Counted from the stretch's first letter, positions 8,121 through 17,118 are shown. The stretch: 64,000 bases of DNA from Nocardiopsis kunsanensis DSM 44524 (GCF_000340965.1 NZ_ANAY01000034.1:1-64000), one strand, 5' to 3'. Numbers and translations: made by a program. Notes: a model not told the origin generated them from the sequence alone.

Positions 8121-9838
8121 CGGTCCCCCTCCGCCACGGGTCGGGGACGCAGACGTGCGTGCCAGCGCGAGACCCAGGCGCGTGCGGTACGGGCCTCGGC
8201 GCTGTCGGGCTCACGCACGGCGGTGAGGAGGTCCACGGTCCGGGCGGGTGCGTCGTGGCCGGGGTGCAGGGTGAGCGTTGCGGCGGTGGCGGTGACACGT
8301 CCGTGCCCGTTCCCGGCACCCGAACCGAGGGTGTGGAGGGGCACGGTCGCCAGTTCACGGACCAGGAGAGCGATCAGGCCCCGGACGGCGTCGTCGGGTT
8401 CGTGCACGTCCAGGACGGCCTCGGCGCTGCCCCCGCAGTACATGTCATCGGTGGACAGGTGCCCGTCGACGGCGTCGCCGAAGAGGGAGTCCACGGTCAG
8501 GCGTGTGGTCGTCAAGGGCGCACCACCTGTCAGGACGGGGGTGCGGCGCAACCGGACGCGGGAGGGCCGGGGCAGGGCGGTGGCCGGGTCGGTGTCGCCG
8601 CCCCACCAGTGGGCGTGCCAGTGCCGCCACAGGTCCTCGTGCCCGCCCAGGGCCTCACAGGCGTCGCGGGCCAGCCGGGCAGCGATGCGTTTGAGGAGGG
8701 CATGGAGCGCGGTGTCGCCCAGGACCGGCTCGTTCCCGGGGCTCTGCAACGCGGGCCCGGAGGCCGCGGACGGGTTCTGCGCCTCCTCGGGCCTGCTGAC
8801 GGAGGGCCCCGGCCCCCGGTACGCCGGGGTGGGTCCCTCGGCGGGCGGGGCGGGACGGGCGGGAGGGCGGTGCCGGTGGACACGGTCGACGGCCCCCGCC
8901 CGGTCGGGCGGGGGGTGGTCCGTGATCATGAGCAGCCCGGGACGGACCCGTCCGGGGACCGACGGCCGGTCCGGTTCGCCCACGGCCAGGGTCAGGCGGA
9001 GCTCGTCGCGGCGGCGCCGGTCCGTGGTCCCGGCCGGCAGGTCGCAGGCGAGGTCGGGCAGGCCCTCGGTGTGCAGGACCCGGGCCAACGCCTCGGTCAG
9101 GGTGGCCGGGCCGTCGGCGAGGGTGTGTTCACCGTCCTGGTGCCGTCGGTCCCAGGTACGGGCGTGGTGGGCGAACCATCCCTCGGCGGTGGTGAGGTCG
9201 TGGCGCCGGGCTCCCCAGGCGGTGGCGGCGACGGCTCCGTGCCCGCGCCCGGTGCGTGCGCCCACGTGGAGCCCGGGTCCCGGGCCGGGGGCCGGGGCGC
9301 GGGCCTGCTCGGGCGCGGGCGCGTGCAACCCGGCGACGGCCTCGACGAGCAGACCGAGCAGCCGCCCCTCGTCCCCGGGTTCGTGCACGTGCAAGCGCAG
9401 ATGGGCGGTGAGGACGGTCCCGGCGGGTAGGATCTCCCGGCTCCACAGGTGTCCGGGCAACGCCGTACCGGAGGCAGGGTCCACCCGGTTCCCGGATCTG
9501 GGGACCACGGGGGCGGGAACCCGGCCCTGGGCATCGTCCAGGTCCAGCGCGCCGGGGTACCCGTTCCCGTCGGGGTCCTCGGCCGCGGCGGTACCGAACA
9601 GGGTGGCGGCGGCCTCGGCGTCACCGGTACGGGCAGTGAGGTCGTGGCGCAGCAGCCCGGCCAGGGTGGTGGCACGCAGGCGGGGCAGACCGGTGTCCGG
9701 GGCACGGTCCACGGGCAGGTCGGTCCCGGTCTCGTCGGCGCGGCGGTGGGCCGGGTCGGCGGACCCGACATGGGTGTCGGACCACAGCACCAGGCGGACG
9801 GTGATCTCCCAGAGCACGGACGTCGGGGTCTTGCTCAC
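8117..9838 (-). CDS. Double-RAMP (Cas7-Cas7-like) type III protein
   Basis: A 573-residue protein that reads as two RAMP halves. The N-terminal half has LRATTLAGLLRHDLTART and a glycine-rich loop GARTGRGHGAVAATAWG near residue 195. A Pro/Gly-rich linker follows. The C-terminal half has LSTDDMYCGGSAEAVLDVH and a second loop LGSGAGNGHGRVTATAATL near residue 520. Paired glycine-rich loops each following a Cas7-like core indicate a fusion, or two Cas7 subunits on one chain, as known for some type III-D/E proteins. It would supply backbone subunits that cradle the crRNA and cut target RNA between them. Start: GTG 9836-9838, overlapping the csx10 stop (GTGA); longer in-frame starts run into csx10. 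Confidence 0.75.
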   Translation of the reverse strand: MSKTPTSVLWEITVRLVLWSDTHVGSADPAHRRADETGTDLPVDRAPDTGLPRLRATTLAGLLRHDLTARTGDAEAAATLFGTAAAEDPDGNGYPGALDLDDAQGRVPAPVVPRSGNRVDPASGTALPGHLWSREILPAGTVLTAHLRLHVHEPGDEGRLLGLLVEAVAGLHAPAPEQARAPAPGPGPGLHVGARTGRGHGAVAATAWGARRHDLTTAEGWFAHHARTWDRRHQDGEHTLADGPATLTEALARVLHTEGLPDLACDLPAGTTDRRRRDELRLTLAVGEPDRPSVPGRVRPGLLMITDHPPPDRAGAVDRVHRHRPPARPAPPAEGPTPAYRGPGPSVSRPEEAQNPSAASGPALQSPGNEPVLGDTALHALLKRIAARLARDACEALGGHEDLWRHWHAHWWGGDTDPATALPRPSRVRLRRTPVLTGGAPLTTTRLTVDSLFGDAVDGHLSTDDMYCGGSAEAVLDVHEPDDAVRGLIALLVRELATVPLHTLGSGAGNGHGRVTATAATLTLHPGHDAPARTVDLLTAVREPDSAEARTARAWVSRWHARLRPRPVAEGDR

Positions 9839-11730
9839 GAGTGCACACCCCCGCGGGCCCGCAGCAGGCGGGCGGCCTCCGTCATCCAGGCCACCAGGTG
9901 GGCACGGGCCAGGCGGGCAGCAGCACGGCGTTCCCATTCGCGGGCGCGCGGGGACAGTTCACCGGGTGCGGGCGGACGCCCGTCGGCCAGGTCGAGGTCG
10001 ACGGCGGCCAGGGCCGCGGCGTAGTCGGGGTCGGCGCCGGATGCGGGGCGGTGGTCGGTCCACCAGGCGGCCACGGCGCCGGGGTCGCCGGGCAGGGTGA
10101 GCCATGCACGTGCGGTGACCGGAGCGGGGCGCTCGGCGCCGGTGGGGCGTGCGTGTTCCAGGGCACGCACGGCCTTGGCCGAGAGCACCCCGTCGCCCCC
10201 GGCCACGGCACGGGCCAGATCGGCCAGGCAACCGTGCGGGGTGCGGTCCGGGCGAGTGAGGACGGCGCGCAGACGGTCCAGGAGTCCGGGGGTCAGAGGA
10301 GGGAGCCGGTGTTCGCAGGCGCGGGCACGGGCCCGGGCGTGGGCGCGTACGACGGGTCGGGCGGCGTCCCACAGCAGGGCGTCCTGGAGTCGGCCCGGAG
10401 GCCCGCCCCAATACTCGGCCCCGGGAGGGTCCGTGCCGTCCTGCCCGGGCCGGCCTGGTGAAGGGTCGTGCCCGTCGGCACGGGGGAGGCGGGGGGCGGA
10501 CGCGGGGCCGCCACCCGCCCGCCCGGGGGCCGGGGATGCGGCGGGAACGGCCGTGTGGGCCCCGGACGGAGCCGAAGAGGTCCGGGCCGCCACGGGCTCT
10601 GCTCTCGGGGGCAGGGGTACGGGAGTCTCCGGTGGCGGCGGGAGCAGCGTGAACTGTCCGTACCCCTCCACGGCACGTTCTCCCACCTGGTGGGTCTCCA
10701 GCTCGCGGACCTGCTCGGTCGACAGGCCCGCGCGGGTGAACAGGCGCACAACGGCCCCGGGGGCGGCCGCCCAGCGTTGGGCCATGGGTCCGTGGTAACC
10801 GCGGTGGTAGGCGCCCACGAGCACCGGCTCCACGTGTGCGGTACCGACCTCGATCCCGGCCCCGGGCAGGACCCTCCCGCACAGGTCGGCGACCTCGGCG
10901 ACCAGGGAGCGGGGGGAGGCTCCCCCGTGCGCCCCCACGACCAGGGCCGGGGCGAGCAGGAGCAGGTCGAGGGTCCCCCCGGGCGGTACGGAACGTTCCG
11001 TCCACGGGAGACGGACACGGTCCGGGGAGAGAGGACGGTCGGGGTCGGCCGGTCCCACCCGTACGCCCCCGTGGGCGCGGGTTCCCCCCGAACCCAGGGT
11101 GAGGGAGCCGCCGGCCCGGTCCAGGGTGTCGAGGATGTCGTGGGCCAGGTTCTGCAGGGCCCGCGTGTGCGGCGCGCGCAGATGCCAGCGGGCCTCGAAG
11201 ACCTGGTCGGCGTCGAGAGCGGTGGTGTGGAAGGGGCCGCCCGGCGTGTGCCGGCCCGGTCGGGACAGGAACCGTTCGGTGGTGGTCCGGACACGGGCGC
11301 GCAGCACACGGTCCGGGGTGAGGGGCTCACGGACCGCCTTGTAGGGCACGGACGGGTCGGTGGGGCCGAAGACGTCCACCAGGGTGGTTCCGTCCTTTCC
11401 GGGCGTGTAGAGGTTGGCCGGCGCAGGACAGGCCACACGCACTGTTGCGGGGTCGGGGTGGGGCGTGCCGTCCTCGACACAGCCCGGCTCGAGGCGTGGA
11501 TGGGCGGTGGCGAAACACACCTGCCGGCCGCGGGCCACCCAGTCGTGCAGGGCCCCCTCCCGGCCCGCGTGTCGCAGCACGGCGGCGAGCATGCCGCGCT
11601 GGGCCCGCCCGGGCACGGTCAGGTCGGTGGCCACTTGCAAGGGGTCTCGCCGGGTGCGCACGGCCACTGTGTCGGTGAGCACGTAGCGGAGAGGCAGGTA
11701 GGCGCTCACCGGGAGGTCGGAGGATCTCAC
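9835..11730 (-). CDS. csx10: Csx10-like RAMP protein
   Basis: A 631-residue RAMP protein resembling Csx10, the Cas5-type subunit that defines subtype III-D. It opens with a RAMP strand and helix (YLPLRYVLTDTVAVRTRRD, then PGRAQRGMLAAVLRH). It carries one glycine loop at about residues 205-220 (LGSGGTRAHGGVRVG) and the Csx10-like HQVGERAVEGYGQFTLL near residue 390. A long Pro/Ala-rich linker then leads to a helical C-terminal domain of ~200 residues. Csx10 is expected to bind the crRNA 5' handle. The start is GTG 11728-11730, two bases after the upstream RAMP stop with GAAGAGG upstream; the frame extends much further but there only mirrors cas10 and RAMP sequence. Confidence 0.78.
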   Translation of the reverse strand: MRSSDLPVSAYLPLRYVLTDTVAVRTRRDPLQVATDLTVPGRAQRGMLAAVLRHAGREGALHDWVARGRQVCFATAHPRLEPGCVEDGTPHPDPATVRVACPAPANLYTPGKDGTTLVDVFGPTDPSVPYKAVREPLTPDRVLRARVRTTTERFLSRPGRHTPGGPFHTTALDADQVFEARWHLRAPHTRALQNLAHDILDTLDRAGGSLTLGSGGTRAHGGVRVGPADPDRPLSPDRVRLPWTERSVPPGGTLDLLLLAPALVVGAHGGASPRSLVAEVADLCGRVLPGAGIEVGTAHVEPVLVGAYHRGYHGPMAQRWAAAPGAVVRLFTRAGLSTEQVRELETHQVGERAVEGYGQFTLLPPPPETPVPLPPRAEPVAARTSSAPSGAHTAVPAASPAPGRAGGGPASAPRLPRADGHDPSPGRPGQDGTDPPGAEYWGGPPGRLQDALLWDAARPVVRAHARARARACEHRLPPLTPGLLDRLRAVLTRPDRTPHGCLADLARAVAGGDGVLSAKAVRALEHARPTGAERPAPVTARAWLTLPGDPGAVAAWWTDHRPASGADPDYAAALAAVDLDLADGRPPAPGELSPRAREWERRAAARLARAHLVAWMTEAARLLRARGGVHS

Positions 11731-11732
11731 GT

Positions 11733-12419
11733 CTACACCTCTTCCCCGTCGGGACCGGTTCCTCTCCCTGGGTCCGCCTCCTTCCCCGGTGGTGCGGCGA
11801 GGGCGAGGGTGAGGGCGTCGGGGTCGGTGGTGCCCGGGGCGGCCAGGCGGACCTCGACCCTGCCGCGTCCCCGGCGGGTGCGGGCGCCGATGCGGTCGGT
11901 GGCCAGGCAGGCACGGGCAAGGACGAGCCAGTGGTCCGGGGACGGGGTACGGGCCCAGGTCAGTGCGGCGGTCAGGGTCGTCCCCGGCAGGAGGGCGCGG
12001 TGGGTGCGCAGGTGCCCGGGCTCGGGGGCGCCGTCCGTGCCCACGGCGGTGCTCGTCTCCACGACGGTGCGGACCCGGGTCAGGGCACGGCGCAAGGTGC
12101 TGTGTTCCGGTTCGGCGCGTCCGGCGAGCGCACGTGCCACGACCGCTCGGGTCTGCTGGTCGGCGCCGGCGTGGCCGAGCCGGAGGATTCGGTCGGGGCC
12201 GTGGGAGCCCGGCCGTCCGAAGAGCTCGTCGGCGACCCCGGCCAGGTGCGGTGTGAGCACGAGTGCGGCCTCGGCCCCGGTCCGCAGGCATGCGGCGAGG
12301 CGGTGGCGGGGAAGGTGGGGCAGGCCGTGCTCGTCGGTGGCCGCGTCGGTCGCTCCGCCGGACCCGGTGAACAGGGCCGGGGAGGCCAGACGGACCAGCA
12401 CGCGGTCCGGTGCGCTCAC
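11733..12419 (-). CDS. Small Cas7-like RAMP protein (Csm3-type position)
   Basis: A 228-residue single-domain RAMP. It has the N-terminal substrate loop LPHLPRHRLAACLRTGAEAA and the C-terminal glycine/arginine loop RIGARTRRGRGRVEVRL, the usual Cas7 arrangement. Size and position directly after cas10 match the Csm3gr7-like backbone subunit of type III-D complexes. The usual catalytic aspartate of Csm3 cannot be assigned with confidence without an alignment. GTG 12417-12419 is preceded by GGGAAGG; the upstream in-frame stretch overlaps cas10 and is not protein-like. Confidence 0.75.
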   Translation of the reverse strand: MSAPDRVLVRLASPALFTGSGGATDAATDEHGLPHLPRHRLAACLRTGAEAALVLTPHLAGVADELFGRPGSHGPDRILRLGHAGADQQTRAVVARALAGRAEPEHSTLRRALTRVRTVVETSTAVGTDGAPEPGHLRTHRALLPGTTLTAALTWARTPSPDHWLVLARACLATDRIGARTRRGRGRVEVRLAAPGTTDPDALTLALAAPPGKEADPGRGTGPDGEEV

Positions 12420-12543
12420 CCGAGGCCTTCCCGGAGCGGGTGGTGGCGGCGTACACGTGCGGGGTTCCCCGTACGGGCCGGCCCGTGCGGGCGGTCGGGA
12501 CGGCTCGGCAGGAAGAGCCGCCGGGCACCGTGGGCGGACGATG

Positions 12544-14367
12544 TCACGGCATCGGCCCTCCCTCTGCCGGAAGGACTGGGCCACCGGCCCCGGTCCGCCC
12601 CTGTGGTTGGGGCCGGTGGGGTTCGAGCGCCGCGGCGAGACCGGGGTCCAGGTACAGGTCCATGACCTCCACGGCGTCCAGGAGCCCGCCGGGGGTCCAG
12701 CCCCGGGGCAGCTCGGCGGGACGCCCGGTCGCGTGCTCGCGGCGTAGGAGTTCGGAGGCCGGGTCGGCCCCTGCTTCCAGGAGGGGAAGGAGGGTGGAGT
12801 GCAGCCAGCTCCTCTCGCGCGGGGCACCGTCGGGCAGCAGTGACCCGGGGGCCCGAGCGTCGAGATGGGTGTCCAGGAACGTGCGCAGACCGTGCCCGGT
12901 CAGCGGCAGGGTAGCGCGTTCGTCGAGGCGGTGCAGGGCACGTTCGATGCCGTCGGCACCGGTGGTCCAGGCGACGACATGGTCGTCCTCCTCACCGTCG
13001 GGGCGCGCGGTCCGCCGTGCTTTCGCCCGGGAGCACAGTGCCTCGCACACGTCGTACCCGAGCGCCAGGGGCGCGCCCACGGACTGCACCGCCACGCCCA
13101 CACCCACCGTGGGCACACACGTGGTGTGGCCCGGCCGTGTACCGGGGGCGGTACGCCCCCCGGCCCCGTCCGCCGGCGGCACGGTGCGCCGGGGGCCGCG
13201 GCCATCGTGGTCGAGGGCGCGGTGGAGAGCCACGCGTGGGTCGGCCGGGTCGGCGATCCGCACGGGGTCGGCGTCCAACCAGTCCAGCGCGTACCGCACC
13301 AGAGGCAGGGCCAGGCGGGCATCACACACGATCGTGAGGTCGTCCCCGGCCACCACGATCGGCCGCACCGGGACACTCACCGTCCCCTCGGCGTCGCGGT
13401 GCAGGGTGACCGCTCCCCCGGGGCCCACACCGGGCACGACGGGGTGGGACCCGGGTTCGGTACGCACGGTCGCGGCCACCGCCCGTACCAGCGCGCGGGC
13501 CAACCCCTCGATCAGACCGGCGATCCGGCGGGAGAGCTCGCGCTGGGCGAGCGCGCCCGAACCGGGCACCCCGGGGTCGGCCGCACGCTCGCGGTACTCG
13601 CCCAACAGCGTCCCGAGCCCGTTGACGTCGATGTGGGCGACGGCGGCCCGGCTCACCTGCCCGTGTTCGCGTCCGAGGTGGTCGGTCTCCTTGGGCAGGG
13701 CCAGGTGCGGCCCGGGCAGCCAGGCGTGTTCCTGTTCCCGGTGCCAGCGCCGCCCCACCCCTCGGGCACGGGCCACGTCGGCCGAGACCCGCTCGGGTAC
13801 GCCGCCCTGCGAGCGCCGGGTGCGGCTGGTGTCCACGACCTCCGCGGGCGCACCGCTGACCGCGCACTCGGCGGTGATCCCGTATCCGTGAGCGGGCACG
13901 TGCAGTGCGGACATGTGCTGCCGGGCCTCACGCAACCGTCGGGGCAGCAGGGCCAGGGCCCCGTCCACACCGATCGTGCAGGAGGTCCCCTGCGCGGGGC
14001 CGTAAGGCACGTGCGCGACCACGGGCGTCAGCCCTCCGGCGCGTTCCCGGAGGTGGCGGGTGTAGCGGGAGGTGAACAGCCGCGCGGACCCGCGGTCCGC
14101 GAAGACCCCGGTGAAAGCGCCTCCGGCGTCACGCAGCACCAGGCAGTCGCCGGGCACCAGGGAGGCGATCCCGCGCTCTGGATCGCCGGTGTCGGTCAGC
14201 TCGGCGACCAGGGCAGCACGCCCCACGGCGTCCAGGATGCGGCGCCCCTGGTAGACGAAGGCCTGGATCCCGCGCAGGTCCACGCCCACGACCACCCCCG
14301 AGGCCGGTGGGGCCCAGGAGGGTCCGTCCGCACCTGTGGCAGGCCGTTGCGGCGAAAAGCAGGTCAC
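12544..14367 (-). CDS. cas10: Cas10-like large subunit (palm domain, no HD domain)
   Basis: A 607-residue Cas10/Cmr2-type protein. Near the N-terminus is the characteristic GIQAFVYQGRRILDAVGRAA (about residues 33-52), where type III large subunits have GIQ-F-F----L-G-S. The block AECAVSGAPAEVV follows. The palm domain shows AHIDVNGLG (about 246-254) and VVAGDDLTIVCD (about 339-350), the GGDD-equivalent with alanine for the first glycine. No N-terminal HD nuclease motif is present, so no DNA cleavage is expected; the paired aspartates needed for cyclic oligoadenylate synthesis remain. Start GTG 14365-14367 has GGAGGAG ten bases upstream; an in-frame extension to 14670 is low-complexity and unlikely. 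Confidence 0.85.
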   Translation of the reverse strand: MTCFSPQRPATGADGPSWAPPASGVVVGVDLRGIQAFVYQGRRILDAVGRAALVAELTDTGDPERGIASLVPGDCLVLRDAGGAFTGVFADRGSARLFTSRYTRHLRERAGGLTPVVAHVPYGPAQGTSCTIGVDGALALLPRRLREARQHMSALHVPAHGYGITAECAVSGAPAEVVDTSRTRRSQGGVPERVSADVARARGVGRRWHREQEHAWLPGPHLALPKETDHLGREHGQVSRAAVAHIDVNGLGTLLGEYRERAADPGVPGSGALAQRELSRRIAGLIEGLARALVRAVAATVRTEPGSHPVVPGVGPGGAVTLHRDAEGTVSVPVRPIVVAGDDLTIVCDARLALPLVRYALDWLDADPVRIADPADPRVALHRALDHDGRGPRRTVPPADGAGGRTAPGTRPGHTTCVPTVGVGVAVQSVGAPLALGYDVCEALCSRAKARRTARPDGEEDDHVVAWTTGADGIERALHRLDERATLPLTGHGLRTFLDTHLDARAPGSLLPDGAPRERSWLHSTLLPLLEAGADPASELLRREHATGRPAELPRGWTPGGLLDAVEVMDLYLDPGLAAALEPHRPQPQGRTGAGGPVLPAEGGPMP

Positions 14368-14907
14368 CGGAAGTGAGCTCCTCCTCGGCGGGGACAGGGC
14401 GGGAAGACGAGGGCCTGCGTCCGTGGCAGACCGTCCCGGTCCTCTCTCTCGGACAGAACGCCACACGACCGGTAACCGTAACCAATCGGCCTCCGCACGG
14501 ATCCCCGCGGGGGACGGGAAAGCAGCGCCGGACGGCGGTCCGGACAGCGGCCCCGCGGGCGCCGCTGTCCGAGAGAGCTGGGTGCACAGCCCCCGCCAGG
14601 AAGGCCCACGCATGTCCGCCTCGCCTCCCCCACGCATGACAGCGGCCCGCCCCCCGTCCCCCGTAGGCACGACCCCCCGCGAGCCGCCCCTGCACCCACC
14701 GGATCTGGCCCCGCACCTGCGCGGCCTGGCCAGGTCGCTGCGGTCCCGGTCCCGGCCCCGACCCGCCCCGACCCCGCGGAGCTGAACACACGCGTGGGCC
14801 GGCCGGCCCCGTACCTGTGCCCGGGAACCGACCGGCCGCGCCCCGGCCCGCGCTCGCCGTCCCCGAGCGGGACCGGTGGTCGTCGGGGCCTGCTCGCCCA
14901 GCGGCCC
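14368..14907. other. Long gap inside the cas operon (cas6-cas10)
   Basis: 540 bases separate the cas6 stop from the cas10 start, while the genes from the small RAMP (11733-12419) onward nearly touch. No repeat array, terminator or convincing minus-strand gene is seen. A plus-strand Pro/Arg-rich ORF (14612-14785) lies inside. The stretch around 14461-14490 is locally less GC-rich and could hold a promoter for cas10, but no clear -10/-35 pair was found. Confidence 0.4.
14612..14785 (+). CDS. Doubtful small Pro/Arg-rich ORF
   Basis: A 57-codon plus-strand frame (MSASPPPRMTAARPPSP...) with AGGAAGG seven bases before ATG. It is antisense to the cas transcript, has extreme Pro/Arg/Ser content and no recognisable family. 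The ribosome site is the only support; it may be chance. Confidence 0.15.
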   Translation: MSASPPPRMTAARPPSPVGTTPREPPLHPPDLAPHLRGLARSLRSRSRPRPAPTPRS

Positions 14908-15855
14908 CTAGTCGAAGAGCGCACCTCCGAACTCACCGGCCTCGGCCACAGCGGGTCGACGCGGTTCGTGCACACGGTGCGGGGTGCGGCGCGCCGTGCC
15001 CCGGCCCTGGCGTCCGGAACGCCGGGCTGCGGCCCGCGTATCCGGCTCCGGGGCGGTGACGGTGTCCACACGCACCGACCCGAACCCCTGCGCGGTGTAC
15101 TTTCCGACCCCGGCCAGTTCCACCAGTTCCAGCAGCGAGGCGAAGGCACGGACGTGCCGGGGATCGCCGCCGACGAGTTCGAGCCGCATACCGCCCTGCC
15201 AGGCGAGAACGGAACGGTTGTCCGCGTGGTGGTGTTCACCCAGCCGGATCTCCTCCCCGGGAAGGGGTGTGCGCCGCAGCTTCGCCATACCGCCCAACAC
15301 CAGGTCGAGCCAGGGCTCGGCCAGTTCGGGCGGGGCGAACCGGGCGACCGCGCCGACAGCACCGCTGCCGCCGACGATGCCGCCCCCGGAGCGGTGGACG
15401 GCGCCGAAGAGCCTGCGGGGGTCGGGCCACACGTGCGGGATACGGTCACCGGTGGCGTCGCGTGTGGTGGTGACCACGGGGGTGTGGCTGCGGAGCTCTG
15501 CCGTGCGCGGGGCGTGCGTGCGGTGCTCGCCGGAGAGCAGGGTGGCGTAGCCGGTGTCGAAGGTGCGGGTGACCGACAACGGTTCCATGAGGTGGTCACC
15601 GATGCGCTGGGCACGGCCCACGAGTTCGGAGGGGTCCAGCGGGGGCGGCACGTCGTCGAGCCAGGTGAGGGTCCAGTGGTGCAGCCGGTCCCCCAGAGGT
15701 ACGGGCCAGCCGTTCATCGCCCACTTCTTCGCACCGGTGTGTTCCCCGCAGGGCTGGGGCCACCAGGTGTTGAGCAGGCCGTGACAGTCCTCGGGCCGCA
15801 CGGGCCGGGCAGTCTCGGCCCGCTCACGCAGGATCAGGGTCCACCGTCGGGGCAC
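14908..15855 (-). CDS. cas6: Cas6-like CRISPR repeat endoribonuclease
   Basis: A 315-residue RAMP-fold protein at the head of the operon. The C-terminal half carries the Cas6 glycine-rich loop GVGKYTAQGFGSVRV, preceded by the typical RLELVGGDPRHVRAFASLLELVELAG helix. Cas6 processes CRISPR precursor RNA by cutting at each repeat, so its presence implies an array somewhere in the genome. The catalytic histidine is not obvious. The tail after the loop is Arg/Pro-rich. GTG 15853-15855 is preferred because GAGGAA lies nine bases upstream; two other GTG codons at 15861 and 15864 are in frame. Confidence 0.78.
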   Translation of the reverse strand: MPRRWTLILRERAETARPVRPEDCHGLLNTWWPQPCGEHTGAKKWAMNGWPVPLGDRLHHWTLTWLDDVPPPLDPSELVGRAQRIGDHLMEPLSVTRTFDTGYATLLSGEHRTHAPRTAELRSHTPVVTTTRDATGDRIPHVWPDPRRLFGAVHRSGGGIVGGSGAVGAVARFAPPELAEPWLDLVLGGMAKLRRTPLPGEEIRLGEHHHADNRSVLAWQGGMRLELVGGDPRHVRAFASLLELVELAGVGKYTAQGFGSVRVDTVTAPEPDTRAAARRSGRQGRGTARRTPHRVHEPRRPAVAEAGEFGGALFD

Positions 15856-16082
15856 GGTCACCACTTCCTCGTCACGCGGTCGTGACGGCGGGATCGCCGC
15901 CGTCCTCGGTCCACCGAGGATTCCTCTCGGACACTCGCATACACCCGCGCGCCGTGGTGTTCCTCCTCTCTCCCGGGGCGGGGGCACCGCACCGGGCACG
16001 GTCGCGGCCCGGCGGGCGCCGCTAATGTGGTGGCGGCGGTGCGCCCCACCGCCGTGCCCGGAGCCGATCGACCGGAGGGCCG

Positions 16083-17108
16083 ATGCCCCGCCTGAGCCAC
16101 ACCCTCGACATCACCCCCGTGGACCGCGCGGTTCTGGCCGACACCGTGGCCGCGCTCCACGAGATGGCCCGCGCCTGCCGCTTCGACGGGCGGGGCTGGC
16201 TCGCCCTGCCCGACCGCGCCACCGTCGCGGATCTGCGCGCCGAGGCCGATGATCTGGGTCTGATCGACGCCGATCAGGCCCGCCGCCTGCGCGAGGAGCA
16301 ACGCGAGGCGGCCGAGCGCAGCGCTCGGGCCGGGGCCGAGGGTGACACCGCGACCGCCGAGGAGGAGGCCGTGGCCGCCTCACGGTTGGCACTGCAGCTG
16401 AAGAACGGCCGCCACCTGGCCCCGCGTTCGCGCTATCTCCTTGCCGAGCTCTCCCCCGCCGGGGTGCCGCTGGAACCGGCCGAGGAGGACAAGGGCTGGA
16501 GCGGCACGGGGCTGACCGTGACCTCCTGGGACGAGCACGGAAAATCCGCGGTCTCCTACGACATGCCCGACACCTCCGGGGGAGAGCCCGCGGTGACTTG
16601 GGGCGACGTGGAGCACGACGGGGATCGCGAACACCTGCGCGCCACCACCGAGGTCCAGATCCCCGGCCGCGGCGCCTGGCTTCGGCGAGCCCGTGCCGAC
16701 CTGGCCTTCGACACCGGCGCCTGGTACGAGGCCGCCGCCGGCCGCGGCGACCCCGAGTCCCCGCCGGCCCTGGTGGTGGCCGAGCACCGGCTGGTGCGGG
16801 TCCGCGCGTGGGTGGCGCCCTCCCCCGGCGAGAACGGGTACTGGTCGGTGGAGGCTGTCCTCGACGTGCGTGGCCGGGGGTTGTTCCGTCCCATGGTCGC
16901 GTTGATGTTCTGGGCGATCCGGGCTTCGACCCGCCGTGAGGAACGAGGCAAGGTCGGCCGGGGCGAACGCACCCTCCGCGAGCAGCTGGCCGAGGACGCC
17001 GTCCGTTACGACCGCATCGCGCGCAACGCCCCGCGCATCCCGGGGTTCCTGCGCCGGGTGCGCGACGCCATGGCCGGCGCCCGCGACGCCCCGCCCGAAA
17101 CCCCGTGA
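16083..17108 (+). CDS. Unidentified protein divergent from cas6
   Basis: A 341-residue protein with GGAGG seven bases before ATG 16083. The N-terminal ~110 residues are charged, alanine-rich and predicted helical, including a possible coiled coil around LREEQREAAERSARAGAEG. The middle reads as beta-rich. A short hydrophobic stretch (GLFRPMVALMFWAIRAS, about residues 268-284) precedes a basic C-terminus; this helix could touch the membrane. I do not recognise a family. It is divergent from cas6 and convergent with actP (10 bases between stops), so it may be an island neighbour rather than part of the CRISPR system. Confidence 0.75.
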   Translation: MPRLSHTLDITPVDRAVLADTVAALHEMARACRFDGRGWLALPDRATVADLRAEADDLGLIDADQARRLREEQREAAERSARAGAEGDTATAEEEAVAASRLALQLKNGRHLAPRSRYLLAELSPAGVPLEPAEEDKGWSGTGLTVTSWDEHGKSAVSYDMPDTSGGEPAVTWGDVEHDGDREHLRATTEVQIPGRGAWLRRARADLAFDTGAWYEAAAGRGDPESPPALVVAEHRLVRVRAWVAPSPGENGYWSVEAVLDVRGRGLFRPMVALMFWAIRASTRREERGKVGRGERTLREQLAEDAVRYDRIARNAPRIPGFLRRVRDAMAGARDAPPETP

Positions 17109-17118
17109 GCCTCCCGTG

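Noticed and set aside
5596-10100. Large plus-strand frames across the cas genes
   Set aside because: Gly/Arg-rich shadows; RAMP motifs and overlapping starts are on the minus strand.
14129-14791. Minus-strand frame with a CHRCG zinc-finger-like motif overlapping the cas10 start
   Set aside because: Out of frame with cas10, no ribosome site or conserved flanks; probably chance.
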